A DNA stretch of 64,000 nt. It comes from Gemmataceae bacterium. GTDB taxonomy: Bacteria > Planctomycetota > Planctomycetia > Gemmatales > Gemmataceae. A program made the position numbers and the translations under genes. The stretch is from the NCBI GenBank assembly GCA_009697105.1, contig SIAQ01000004.1, positions 1-64,000 of the forward strand, given 5' to 3'. The notes beneath the pieces were generated by a model, which was not told where the DNA came from, searched no databases, and saw nothing but the letters and a program-made list of their open reading frames with translations. Positions 25,540 through 33,316 of this stretch are shown piece after piece (within the stretch, counting starts at the first letter, position 1; each line of letters opens with the position of its first letter).

Positions 25540-27117
25540 CTACAGCGTCGGCCCAATCGACCACGGCGCGAATTCTTCCTCGCCCACGCCGTTGATCTCG
25601 CTCTTGGTGTGTTTGCCGGAGGCGACGGCGAGTATCTCTTCAAAGATCTGTTTGCCGACGACCTCGACGGGCGTGCCGTTGAGGATGACGCCGGCGTCGA
25701 TGTCCATGTCGTCGATCATGTGGTGATAGAGCGGCGAGTTCGTCGCGACTTTGATCGACGGCGACGGCTTGCAGCCGAACACGCTGCCGCGACCGGTCGT
25801 AAAGACGCAGACGTTGGCCCCGCCGGCGACGATGCCGGTCATGCTGACGGGGTCATAGCCAGGCGTATCCATGACGACGAAGCCCTTGGCCAACACGGGC
25901 TGCGCGTATTGCACAACATCGACCATCGCCGTGCTGCCGGCCTTGGCGATGGCGCCGAGCGACTTTTCGTAGATCGTGGTCAGGCCGCCTTCTTTGTTGC
26001 CTGGCGATGGGTTGTTGTTGATCTCGGCGCCGAAGATGCCGGTGTACCATTCCCACCATTTGATGCGTTCGATGAGCTTTTCGCCGACTTCGCGGGAAAT
26101 GGCGCGACGTGTCAGCAGATGCTCAGCCCCGTAGATTTCGGGCGTCTCGCCGAGGATGGAGGTGCCGCCCTGAGCGACGAGCATATCCGACGCGACGCCA
26201 AGTGCGGGATTCGCGGTGACGCCGCTGTTGCCATCCGACCCGCCGCAGTTCGTGCCGAGGATGAGGTGCTTGGCGGATAGCTCGGTTCGGCGAATGTCAC
26301 TGAAGCGAGGCAGCAGCTCGGCGACCGCCTTGACGCCCGCCTCGACGGTCTTGCCGATGCCGCCGCACTCCTGAATCGAAAGCACGATCGGCCCCGTGCG
26401 TTGCTGTGAGCCGTGGTTGATCTTGAGCTGCACCAGCCCTTGGCCTTCGACGAGGTGCATCGCCTGGCCCGTTTCGCAGCCCAGGCCGATGAGGATATAC
26501 GCCGCCACGTTGGCATGCTTGGCGAACCCGGCGAGCGTACGGTCGAGTTGATTGTGGTCCGAGCCGTCGAATTGCATCGCGCAGCCGGCTTTGTGCGTGA
26601 TGGCGACGACGCCATCGACGTTCGGATATTTCTTGAGCAGCTCGGTCGCGTTGAAGCGCTGCGTGATGTATTTGCTCGTCTGGGCGGAGCAGTTTACCGT
26701 GCTGATGACGGCGATATAGTTGCGCGTGCCATAGCGATAGGGTTCGGGCCGATCGGGGCCGCGATCATAGCCGAGAAACGTACGTCCCGACACGGCGGCC
26801 GGCGGTGGCGGACAATCCCGGCAAAAGGCATAGTCGCGCTCGAACGCCTCGGCGACGACGTTGTGTACGTGCACCCAATCGCCCGGCGCAATGTCCTTCG
26901 ACGCGAAGCCGATGATTTGGCCGTATTTGTAGACCGCCTCGCCTTTCTTGATCGCCTTCAGCGCGAGCTTGTGGCCCATGCCGATCCGGCTCGACAACGT
27001 GATCTTATCGCCGTTAGCCTGGATGATCGTTTCCGCAGAAAGCGGCTTGGCAACGACGGCAACATTATCTTCCGGTCGCAACTGAACGGCGACATCGTGG
27101 AGTGCTAGCACAGACAT
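25540..27117 (-). CDS. Altronate dehydratase family protein (UxaA-like)
   Basis: A 525-residue full-length UxaA-type hydro-lyase. An N-terminal SAF domain (about 10-80) is joined to the catalytic domain, with YGTRNYIAVISTVNCS, TNCGGSDGNSGVTANPALG and TGRGSVFGCKPSPSIKVATN visible. UxaA removes water from D-altronate in hexuronate breakdown; related dehydratases act on galactarate. No other hexuronate gene is nearby, so the substrate remains uncertain. The ATG at 27117 gives the normal N-terminus. Confidence 0.88.
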   Translation of the reverse strand: MSVLALHDVAVQLRPEDNVAVVAKPLSAETIIQANGDKITLSSRIGMGHKLALKAIKKGEAVYKYGQIIGFASKDIAPGDWVHVHNVVAEAFERDYAFCRDCPPPPAAVSGRTFLGYDRGPDRPEPYRYGTRNYIAVISTVNCSAQTSKYITQRFNATELLKKYPNVDGVVAITHKAGCAMQFDGSDHNQLDRTLAGFAKHANVAAYILIGLGCETGQAMHLVEGQGLVQLKINHGSQQRTGPIVLSIQECGGIGKTVEAGVKAVAELLPRFSDIRRTELSAKHLILGTNCGGSDGNSGVTANPALGVASDMLVAQGGTSILGETPEIYGAEHLLTRRAISREVGEKLIERIKWWEWYTGIFGAEINNNPSPGNKEGGLTTIYEKSLGAIAKAGSTAMVDVVQYAQPVLAKGFVVMDTPGYDPVSMTGIVAGGANVCVFTTGRGSVFGCKPSPSIKVATNSPLYHHMIDDMDIDAGVILNGTPVEVVGKQIFEEILAVASGKHTKSEINGVGEEEFAPWSIGPTL

Positions 27118-27204
27118 TCGATGGTCTCGTTGGAATTTCGTGGAACATTGTTCGTTCTGTCACCATATCGCGCCAGGCGGATGATGCAAGGACTCCTCAC
27201 GATT

Positions 27205-27275
27205 GCGTCAGAGCCACGCACGAAGTAAGTGGTTGATTGAGAAAAAACCACTTACTGCGTGCGTGGCTCTGACGC
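27205..27275. repeat. PAL-C inverted repeat overlapping the kinase stop
   Basis: Arms 27205-27234 and 27246-27275 (30 bp) pair with one mismatch around an 11-nt loop. Read on the minus strand, the right arm encodes the last residues ASEPRTQ and the TAA stop of the histidine kinase. Confidence 0.92.
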
Positions 27276-28673
27276 GAGCGGCAGGCGCACAGTGAACCGG
27301 CTGCCGCGGCCGAGAACCGATTCGACGGCGATTTCACCACCCAGCGATTGGACAATCGTTTGGCAGATGCTGAGGCCCAGGCCGTAACCCCCGCGGCCTT
27401 TCTCGCGCGATCGCGACCGATCGACGCGGTAGAAGCGCTCAAACGCTCGCGAGAGAGATTCATCGTCCATGCCAATGCCCGTATCGGCGATCGTCAGAAC
27501 CGCTTGACATCGCCCGGAATCGACTTCGAGATTGACGATAACCTCGCCCTCCGGTCGGTTGTATTTGATGGCGTTGTCGATGAGATTGCGGACGACCTGA
27601 CGCAGATACGTCTCCTCGCCGGGAACCACGGCCGACGCCATGGCTTTACCAGTGCTCAAACGAACCGAGTTGAATTCGGCGACGCCATCGAACATATCGA
27701 CCGATTCGCGGACGATACGATCCAGGTGCGTGACATGCCCCGGGACGGAGGTGCGGTCGCCATCGGTCTCGGCCAAAAGCAACAGGCGATTGATCAGCCC
27801 CGATAGCCGCGTCACTTCCTCCATAACATCTACGAGGAGGTGATCGTATTCCGCCGGCGTGCGTTCGCGCTCGATCGTTACTTCGACGGAAGCGCGAATG
27901 GCAGCCAAGGGCGAGCGCAGTTCGTGGGCGGCGTTGGCGATGAAGTCGCGATGCTGGTGAACATACGACGCGATGCGGTCAAGCATGCCGTTGATCGTTT
28001 GCGACAACTGATCCAGTTCGTCGCCCGTGCCCTGGATCGGCAGACGTTGGTCCAAATTGCTCGGTTGCAGCTGGGCGGCGGATTGAATGATGTTCGAGAT
28101 CGGCCGCGTCGCCCGCAGGGCGATCACGTAGCCGCCGAGCGGCGCCGTCAGCAGGATGCAGACAGTTACGATGAAGATGTTGCGATTCAGCAACTCGATG
28201 TCATCCTGCAACGCCGATTTGGGAAACCCGCAGCGGACAAAGTAAACCTCATGATTCGCGTTTCGTATTCGGCTCGTGAGAATTCGATGCCGGTTTGAAT
28301 CATAGGGTCCATGGGCGTCGTTTGCGAAAGCTTGGAACGCCATGGCGGGAGCGTTTTCGCTGCTCCAAATCAGTTGGTGATCGACATCGAAGATCGTCAG
28401 GAACCAATTTCGATATTCGTACACCTTGCGCTTTTCACGCAGAATCGCGTCGAAAGTAAGAGGCAGCTCTGCTTTACTCGCCAAGAATCCGCCAACGTCA
28501 TCAAGGGTTACCTTCAAGAAGTCGTCGTAATTTGCGCGAAGCGATTCTTGTTCGACCTCGCGGACCGTCAGATTCGTTAGAACCACCATGAGGACGACAA
28601 TTACGATGATCCAGGCCACGAGACGGACCCGCAGCGTCGAGAATAGCTCCCTAATTCGTCGCATAAATCGCAT
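27252..28673 (-). CDS. Membrane sensor histidine kinase (HAMP, OmpR-partner type)
   Basis: A 473-residue kinase: membrane helix (about 10-33), periplasmic region, second helix (about 160-182), HAMP, HisKA with ANAAHELRSPLAAIRAS, and HATPase_c with NLIDNAIKYN, ADTGIGM and GGYGLGLS. It resembles the heavy-metal/copper kinase group but no ligand can be deduced. The start lies inside the end of the response regulator gene; ATG 28673 and ATG 28664 are both possible. The last residues come from a PAL-C repeat. It forms an operon with the regulator at 28651. Confidence 0.93.
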   Translation of the reverse strand: MRFMRRIRELFSTLRVRLVAWIIVIVVLMVVLTNLTVREVEQESLRANYDDFLKVTLDDVGGFLASKAELPLTFDAILREKRKVYEYRNWFLTIFDVDHQLIWSSENAPAMAFQAFANDAHGPYDSNRHRILTSRIRNANHEVYFVRCGFPKSALQDDIELLNRNIFIVTVCILLTAPLGGYVIALRATRPISNIIQSAAQLQPSNLDQRLPIQGTGDELDQLSQTINGMLDRIASYVHQHRDFIANAAHELRSPLAAIRASVEVTIERERTPAEYDHLLVDVMEEVTRLSGLINRLLLLAETDGDRTSVPGHVTHLDRIVRESVDMFDGVAEFNSVRLSTGKAMASAVVPGEETYLRQVVRNLIDNAIKYNRPEGEVIVNLEVDSGRCQAVLTIADTGIGMDDESLSRAFERFYRVDRSRSREKGRGGYGLGLSICQTIVQSLGGEIAVESVLGRGSRFTVRLPLASEPRTQ

Positions 28674-29325
28674 AGCCGCGCCCTCGCACGGTATGAATGA
28701 TTGGTGTCGTGGAGCCGCGCTGAAGCTTGGTCCGCAAACGGTTGATGTGGACTTCAATCACGTTCGTTGTGCCTTCCCAGTCGGATTTCCACAGGCTCTC
28801 GCACAACATCGTCCGGGTAACGATTTGGCCTGCATGGCGCATCAAGAGTTCCAGGATGCTGAACTCTGTTGGCGTCAATTCAATCTCGCTTTCGCCACAG
28901 ATAACACGCCGAGTCAGCAGGTCAAGCTGCAGTATGCCGACGCGAAGGTTCGTTGTGGGTTTGATGGGGGACCTGCGATTGAGCACCTCGATGCGAGCCA
29001 GCAGTTCGGGCATGAAGAACGGCTTGACGAGATAATCGTCGCCGCCTTTCTTGAGGCCACTCACGCGATCGTTCACGGAACCCATCGCGGTGAGAATTAG
29101 AACTGGTGTCTGGATGCCATCCATGCGGATTTTTTGCAGCAGCGACAAGCCAGGCTCGCCCGGGATCATGAGGTCCAGGATGATCACGTCGTGCTTCCGC
29201 GACCGGGCCACTTCCAGGCCCTTGGTTCCGTCAGTGAGCCATTTGCAGACATGTCCGACGGCTTCCAACCCCTTCTGTACGGCGCTGCCAATTGCCGGAT
29301 CGTCTTCGATGACGAGGATCTCCAT
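28651..29325 (-). CDS. OmpR-family response regulator
   Basis: A 224-residue regulator with receiver (VIEDDPA; phosphoacceptor in VIILDLMIPG, near residue 51; conserved lysine in YLVKPF) and a winged-helix DNA-binding domain (ELTPTEFSILELLM, VIEVHINRLRTKL, VRGRGYAIYA). ATG 29325 was chosen because the receiver begins directly after it. The gene overlaps the kinase gene by up to 23 bases, so the two are translated together. Confidence 0.95.
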   Translation of the reverse strand: MEILVIEDDPAIGSAVQKGLEAVGHVCKWLTDGTKGLEVARSRKHDVIILDLMIPGEPGLSLLQKIRMDGIQTPVLILTAMGSVNDRVSGLKKGGDDYLVKPFFMPELLARIEVLNRRSPIKPTTNLRVGILQLDLLTRRVICGESEIELTPTEFSILELLMRHAGQIVTRTMLCESLWKSDWEGTTNVIEVHINRLRTKLQRGSTTPIIHTVRGRGYAIYATN

Positions 29326-29581
29326 CGAGATCGGCGCTTCAGCTTCCTGCTCACCAAGGACGTTTGACGTAGTTAGGCCCATCGGTGTAATCCACATTAT
29401 TGTGCATCATGGAAATGAAAACGTCGCCACTTACGGTATTGTAAGGAATTTCGATCCCAACTGAAGATCGATGCTCTCAACAAGAGTCGCCGTTGGTTAT
29501 CGTCGCTATCACGCGGAGCGCAATGGCTTCGGTTACAGAAAACACTTGCCCGTCGGGCGGCACTTCACATACAAATCCAAC

Positions 29582-30307
29582 ATGACGCTCATCGCCGAAC
29601 TTTTGCGCGGGTTCTCGCAACTGATCTATCCCAACATGTGCTGGGCATGTCATACCGTGCTGGGCCCCGATGACGGTCTTTTCTGCGGCGATTGTCTGCC
29701 ACAGCTCACCATCGATTTATTTCCGACCTGTCCGCGTTGCTCAAGCTCGGTCGGGCCGTATGTCGTACTGAACAAGGGTTGCACGCAATGCACGGGTCAA
29801 ACGTTCGGCTTCGATGGTGCGTTTCTCGCGGGGCCATACGATGGCCTCCTGCGTGAAGTCATCCTGCGCATGAAGGCGTGGTCCGGTGAGGATTTGACCG
29901 AGGCGCTTGCTACCGTCTGGGCCGACGCGATGGCCGAACGCCTTAAGCCGCTCACTGCCGATTGCGTGATCCCAATCCCGTTGCATTGGCGGCGCCGTTG
30001 GTGGCGCGGGTTCAACCAAAGCGAAATCCTCTCGCTGGCGTTGGCGAAGAAACTCGACGTTCCCTGTTTGCTCAAGGCCCTGCAGCGGACCCGGCACACA
30101 GCATCGCAGACCGCTCAATCAGGCGCGACCGGTCGGCAGGAGAACGTCCACAAAGCCTTCGCGGCAACGAGGTCACTCGACCTTGCTGGGAAAACCGTAT
30201 TGCTCGTTGATGACGTCCTGACCACCGGTGCCACAACCAGCGAGGCCGCCAAAGCACTGCGTGTGCACAAACCGAAGGCGATCTACGCGGTCGTCGTCGC
30301 ACATTGA
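29582..30307 (+). CDS. ComF family phosphoribosyltransferase-like protein
   Basis: A 241-residue ComF-type protein. A double zinc ribbon at the N-terminus (CWACHTVLG...FCGDC, CPRCSS...GCTQC) is followed by a phosphoribosyltransferase fold with the PRPP-binding loop VLLVDDVLTTGATTSEAAK. ComF is needed for DNA uptake in competent bacteria, but many members lie in genomes where competence is unknown. No other com gene is nearby. ATG 29582 was preferred because the family starts with a short leader before the first Cys pair. Confidence 0.9.
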   Translation: MTLIAELLRGFSQLIYPNMCWACHTVLGPDDGLFCGDCLPQLTIDLFPTCPRCSSSVGPYVVLNKGCTQCTGQTFGFDGAFLAGPYDGLLREVILRMKAWSGEDLTEALATVWADAMAERLKPLTADCVIPIPLHWRRRWWRGFNQSEILSLALAKKLDVPCLLKALQRTRHTASQTAQSGATGRQENVHKAFAATRSLDLAGKTVLLVDDVLTTGATTSEAAKALRVHKPKAIYAVVVAH

Positions 30308-30337
30308 GAGATGACGTTTTTTTGGACGATATTTCCA

Positions 30338-30366
30338 TTGACAAGGCTCAATAAAAGTGGTATTAT
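30338..30366 (+). promoter_or_regulatory. Near-consensus sigma-70 promoter
   Basis: TTGACA (30338-30343), a 17-bp spacer and TATTAT (30361-30366) give a perfect -35 box and a 5/6 -10 box at optimal distance. Transcription would start near 30373 and read into the small zinc-ribbon gene. Such a clean match is exceptional in this GC-rich window. Confidence 0.7.
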
Positions 30367-30407
30367 GTACACATGAACAAATTTACCGTACCGAACATTT
30401 TCCAGCA

Positions 30408-30623
30408 ATGTTCACGACGTGGATGGGCAACATGGAAACAAACACGCGATGGGTCCACTTACCAAGTTTTGCCGAGACCGGGGCGAAGCCCTCCTGCCCG
30501 GGGTGTGGTGGGACGTTGACGCCGCAGCGGAGCGCGTGCAAGTGTACGCGCTGTGGCTATGTCGCCTGCGAAACCTGCGATATCGAGCCGCTCAACAACG
30601 ATTGGCCGAGTGAGATGAGGTGA
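30408..30623 (+). CDS. Small zinc-ribbon protein
   Basis: About 71 residues, or 63 if ATG 30432 is used. Cysteine pairs CPGCGG, CKCTRC and CETCD suggest one compact zinc-binding fold covering most of the protein. The near-consensus promoter at 30338 would exclude starts upstream of about 30373. No family was recognised. The gene lies downstream of comF on the same strand but has its own promoter, so it is probably expressed independently and strongly. Confidence 0.65.
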   Translation: MFTTWMGNMETNTRWVHLPSFAETGAKPSCPGCGGTLTPQRSACKCTRCGYVACETCDIEPLNNDWPSEMR

Positions 30624-30638
30624 TCGTTAAATATCCTG

Positions 30639-30700
30639 TATTCCGCTTGCGGCTTAGCGCTCGGAAAACCTCACGCGAGCGCTAAGCCGCAAGCGGAATA
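30639..30700. repeat. PAL-D inverted repeat
   Basis: Perfect 25-bp arms 30639-30663 (TATTCCGCTTGCGGCTTAGC...) and 30676-30700 around a 12-nt loop. It occupies the gap between the convergent zinc-ribbon and secreted-protein genes, a bidirectional-terminator position. Confidence 0.94.
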
Positions 30701-30722
30701 CTGAAAAGTTGGGCTGATTCGG

Positions 30723-31478
30723 CTACTTCTTCTTCTCCAGTTCGATGAGCGTTTTGGGATCACCGAAGAAAACCACGCCGTTGCCGCCCTTGTCAGGTCC
30801 GACGAGGTGGAGCACTTCGATCTCGAAACTGAATGCGTTTCTTGTCGTGCGGATGACGCCGTGAAACATGCGTGCCTTCTTGTGTGTTTCGATCAGCAGC
30901 TGGGATTGTTTCGAGAACGGCGCCGCCTGGCCGTTGATGAAGCCGTAAATATCGTATGGCGCGGTTTTATCCGCGTAGTGGCGATAGATAAACGGGTCGG
31001 CCTCGATGCTCCATTTGTGGAACCAGTTGTTGGAGTTGTACAACTTCCAGTCATTCTTTTTCGGCTCGTTTGCACCATCGACCCAAACGAGATGCGCGGT
31101 GGCGATATTCGGGTCGTTAAGTTTGAAATCGTAAAAGGTCGCAGGTAGCCGATCAACGCCCGTGACGCCGACGATTTTCACGCGTGGGTCCTTCTTCCAA
31201 TCAGGTTTGAGCCCAGTAAAGGTCGTGCCCATGCGCCAATCGTAAGCCGGCGTCGGTTCGCGCGACAGGATGCGCCAGGATTTACCCGTCGTTTCATCCT
31301 TTAGCAGAAACGTGAAATCCTCACGCCAGTAATAGCTGTTGTAGTTCTTCGTGAAATAGAACTCGCTGGCCTTGCCGACCAGTTCCACGGGCTTCGGCGC
31401 CGGCGGCTGGGCGCGCGTCGGCGTGACGATTACCAAGGCAGCCAACATCATCGCGGCAACAATGCGTGACAGCATCAT
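30723..31478 (-). CDS. Secreted protein of unknown function
   Basis: A 251-residue protein with a signal peptide (about 1-23, ending TRA-Q). The mature part is rich in aromatic and charged residues (YFTKNYNSYYWRED, WFHKWSIEADPFIYRHY) and ends in a Lys-rich tail. No domain was recognised. The start overlaps the phosphatase stop as ATGA, which suggests coupled translation, but a functional link is not evident. Confidence 0.78.
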   Translation of the reverse strand: MMLSRIVAAMMLAALVIVTPTRAQPPAPKPVELVGKASEFYFTKNYNSYYWREDFTFLLKDETTGKSWRILSREPTPAYDWRMGTTFTGLKPDWKKDPRVKIVGVTGVDRLPATFYDFKLNDPNIATAHLVWVDGANEPKKNDWKLYNSNNWFHKWSIEADPFIYRHYADKTAPYDIYGFINGQAAPFSKQSQLLIETHKKARMFHGVIRTTRNAFSFEIEVLHLVGPDKGGNGVVFFGDPKTLIELEKKK

Positions 31479-32173
31479 TGGACCATTTCATCCGGTTGCA
31501 GCCAACCCTCGCGCTGCTCACCGGTTTGTTTCGCTTGCCAGTATTTACCTGTTCGCACATCCAGACAGGTCAGCCAACCATTACCATACACCCACGTATC
31601 AATACAGATTGCATGAGGCACCGCCAACGGCGCGCCGGTCTTCTGCGCCGTATGCCCACATACCATGACCTTCCCCGATTCATGCGGTCTCGACAGATCG
31701 GCATCAAAGCATTCCCAATACAGCATGAACTCCGGTTGCTCCTGAAGAGGCATCTCCGGGAACACATTGGCGTGCACGAAAAAATGCGTATCGATCTCGA
31801 AATAGGGCACACTGCGATTCTGTAGGAAATTCCAGTGCCTCGTCGGGACGCTGTCCTGGAATAGGTTCCACCGCAGATCGGCCCCGTAGGACTGCAGCGT
31901 TTCTTCGCCGCCGCACGCGAACCAATTGTCGAAGGCACCGCGATCACGGCGCGATTGGAGCATCATGATATCGTGGTTGCCGAGGATGACGATATGCTTG
32001 CACCGTTTGCGCAATCCGATGAGGCGATGGAGCGTGCCGGCGGAATCCGGGCCGCGATCGATATAGTCGCCCAGTGTGACGAGCAGATCGCCTTTCGTCG
32101 GTTGTGCCATATCGAGTAGCAGATCGAAGGCTCGCAAGCAGCCATGAATATCGCCGATAGCCAGCACGCGCAT
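31475..32173 (-). CDS. PP2A-like metallophosphoesterase
   Basis: A 232-residue bacterial serine/threonine phosphatase of the PPP family. All metal-binding blocks are present: GDIHGC (7-12), GDYIDRG (36-42) and GNHD (about 66-69), with later HAN and GHT histidines. Relatives remove phosphate from proteins or hydrolyse symmetrical diadenosine tetraphosphate. It is cytoplasmic by absence of a signal peptide. It overlaps the downstream secreted-protein gene. Confidence 0.9.
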   Translation of the reverse strand: MRVLAIGDIHGCLRAFDLLLDMAQPTKGDLLVTLGDYIDRGPDSAGTLHRLIGLRKRCKHIVILGNHDIMMLQSRRDRGAFDNWFACGGEETLQSYGADLRWNLFQDSVPTRHWNFLQNRSVPYFEIDTHFFVHANVFPEMPLQEQPEFMLYWECFDADLSRPHESGKVMVCGHTAQKTGAPLAVPHAICIDTWVYGNGWLTCLDVRTGKYWQAKQTGEQREGWLQPDEMVQ

Positions 32174-32198
32174 TACAGGACTAACCCTTTCGTTGTAT

Positions 32199-32287
32199 GT
32201 TTAGCCGCTCGCCTTTGGCGAGCGCGGACGTGGCGCGAATAGACGGAAAAGCACAGGTATGCGTTCGCCAAAAGCGAGCGGCTAAAC
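32199..32287. repeat. PAL-E inverted repeat overlapping the psd stop
   Basis: Arms 32199-32225 (GTTTAGCCGCTCGCCTTTGG...) and 32261-32287 pair with few mismatches around a 35-nt loop. On the minus strand the right arm supplies the psd stop TAG (from GTTTAGCC). Confidence 0.9.
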
Positions 32288-33223
32288 AGTTGGCCGCAGC
32301 TTTAGAAGCACCGTGCTCCCGCCCGCTACTTTGTCGCCAACCTTGACGCGAATCTCAACCGCGGCGTCCACGGGAATCAGCACATCCGTGCGCGAACCGA
32401 GCTTGATCATACCAATCCGTTCGCCGCGCTGGAGCTTATCACCGGGCTTTAGCCAACAGACGATGCGCCGGGCGATCGCACCGGATATCTGCTTTACACG
32501 CATGCGGCGATTGGTTCCCGCGTCAATCAAATCAACCCAGAGCTGTTCGTTGCGCACCGCGCTCTCGGCATTGCGTGCGTCGAGGTACTCACCCGGAAAA
32601 TAGCGGACATCCACCACTTCCGAATCGCATGGCGTACGGTTGACATGCACGTTGAAGACCGAGAGAAAGATGCTGATGCGCAGCGCCTTGCCGAACTCCG
32701 GTTCATCAACCTCCTCAACATTCGTGACCACGCCATCCGCAGGGCTGACGAGAATGTTCGGCTCCGTGGAAACGACGCGCTCGGGATTGCGAAAGAACGT
32801 GACGATCTCCAGTTCGAGCAGCGCCAGCGCCGTGACCGGAATCCAGAACAGCCAATGGATCGCGAGCGCCGCCCAAACGCACGGACTCGCCAGCGAGGGG
32901 AAGAGCAGCGTGAATAGCAGCATCTCCGCGAAGCCGTGGCGTGCGAAACCGAGCCGATTGCGATAGGCGTAGGCGTCATCCTCGGGGCGAAAGGAATAGC
33001 CGCAGACGTTGCGCGTGTACTTCAGATCGCGCGCGTCGATGATGTCGTGTGTGCAGTCAGTGCAGTGACCCTGGCGTTTCGCGAGCATCGTCTGCACGTA
33101 GCCGGGACAAAGCCGACGCAGCCAAAACTTGCGGAACCGCGCCCAGGCGAGTTCGATCGCCATGCAATTCCCGCCGCCGGGTTGCACGCTGCTCGGTTTC
33201 TGTGGAGTCGTGGGAAGGGACAT
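32282..33223 (-). CDS. psd: Phosphatidylserine decarboxylase
   Basis: A 313-residue decarboxylase that makes phosphatidylethanolamine. The self-cleavage site that forms the pyruvoyl group is the GSR type (KLGSRTDVLIP; Gly276-Ser277), as in short archaeal-like PSDs. Other family segments are VSPADGVV, SVFNVHVNRTP and GEYLDARN. The N-terminal 90 residues form an unusual extension with Cys39, Cys54, Cys57 and Cys74, which could bind zinc, followed by two membrane helices (about 96-142). The stop is inside a PAL-E palindrome. No pssA is adjacent. Confidence 0.9.
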   Translation of the reverse strand: MSLPTTPQKPSSVQPGGGNCMAIELAWARFRKFWLRRLCPGYVQTMLAKRQGHCTDCTHDIIDARDLKYTRNVCGYSFRPEDDAYAYRNRLGFARHGFAEMLLFTLLFPSLASPCVWAALAIHWLFWIPVTALALLELEIVTFFRNPERVVSTEPNILVSPADGVVTNVEEVDEPEFGKALRISIFLSVFNVHVNRTPCDSEVVDVRYFPGEYLDARNAESAVRNEQLWVDLIDAGTNRRMRVKQISGAIARRIVCWLKPGDKLQRGERIGMIKLGSRTDVLIPVDAAVEIRVKVGDKVAGGSTVLLKLRPTV

Positions 33224-33241
33224 GTATTTTCCAAGTCTCTG

Positions 33242-33295
33242 CCGCTTACAGCATAGCGCTCACGTGGGATATCCCGAACGCTAAGCCGCAAGCGG
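33242..33295. repeat. PAL-D repeat, degenerate
   Basis: Left arm about 33242-33261 (CCGCTTACAGCATAGCGCTC) and right arm about 33276-33295 (...CGCTAAGCCGCAAGCGG) pair with several mismatches. The right arm keeps the consensus, so decay is one-sided. Confidence 0.72.
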
Positions 33296-33316
33296 AAAAC
33301 AACGAACAGGAAATTC

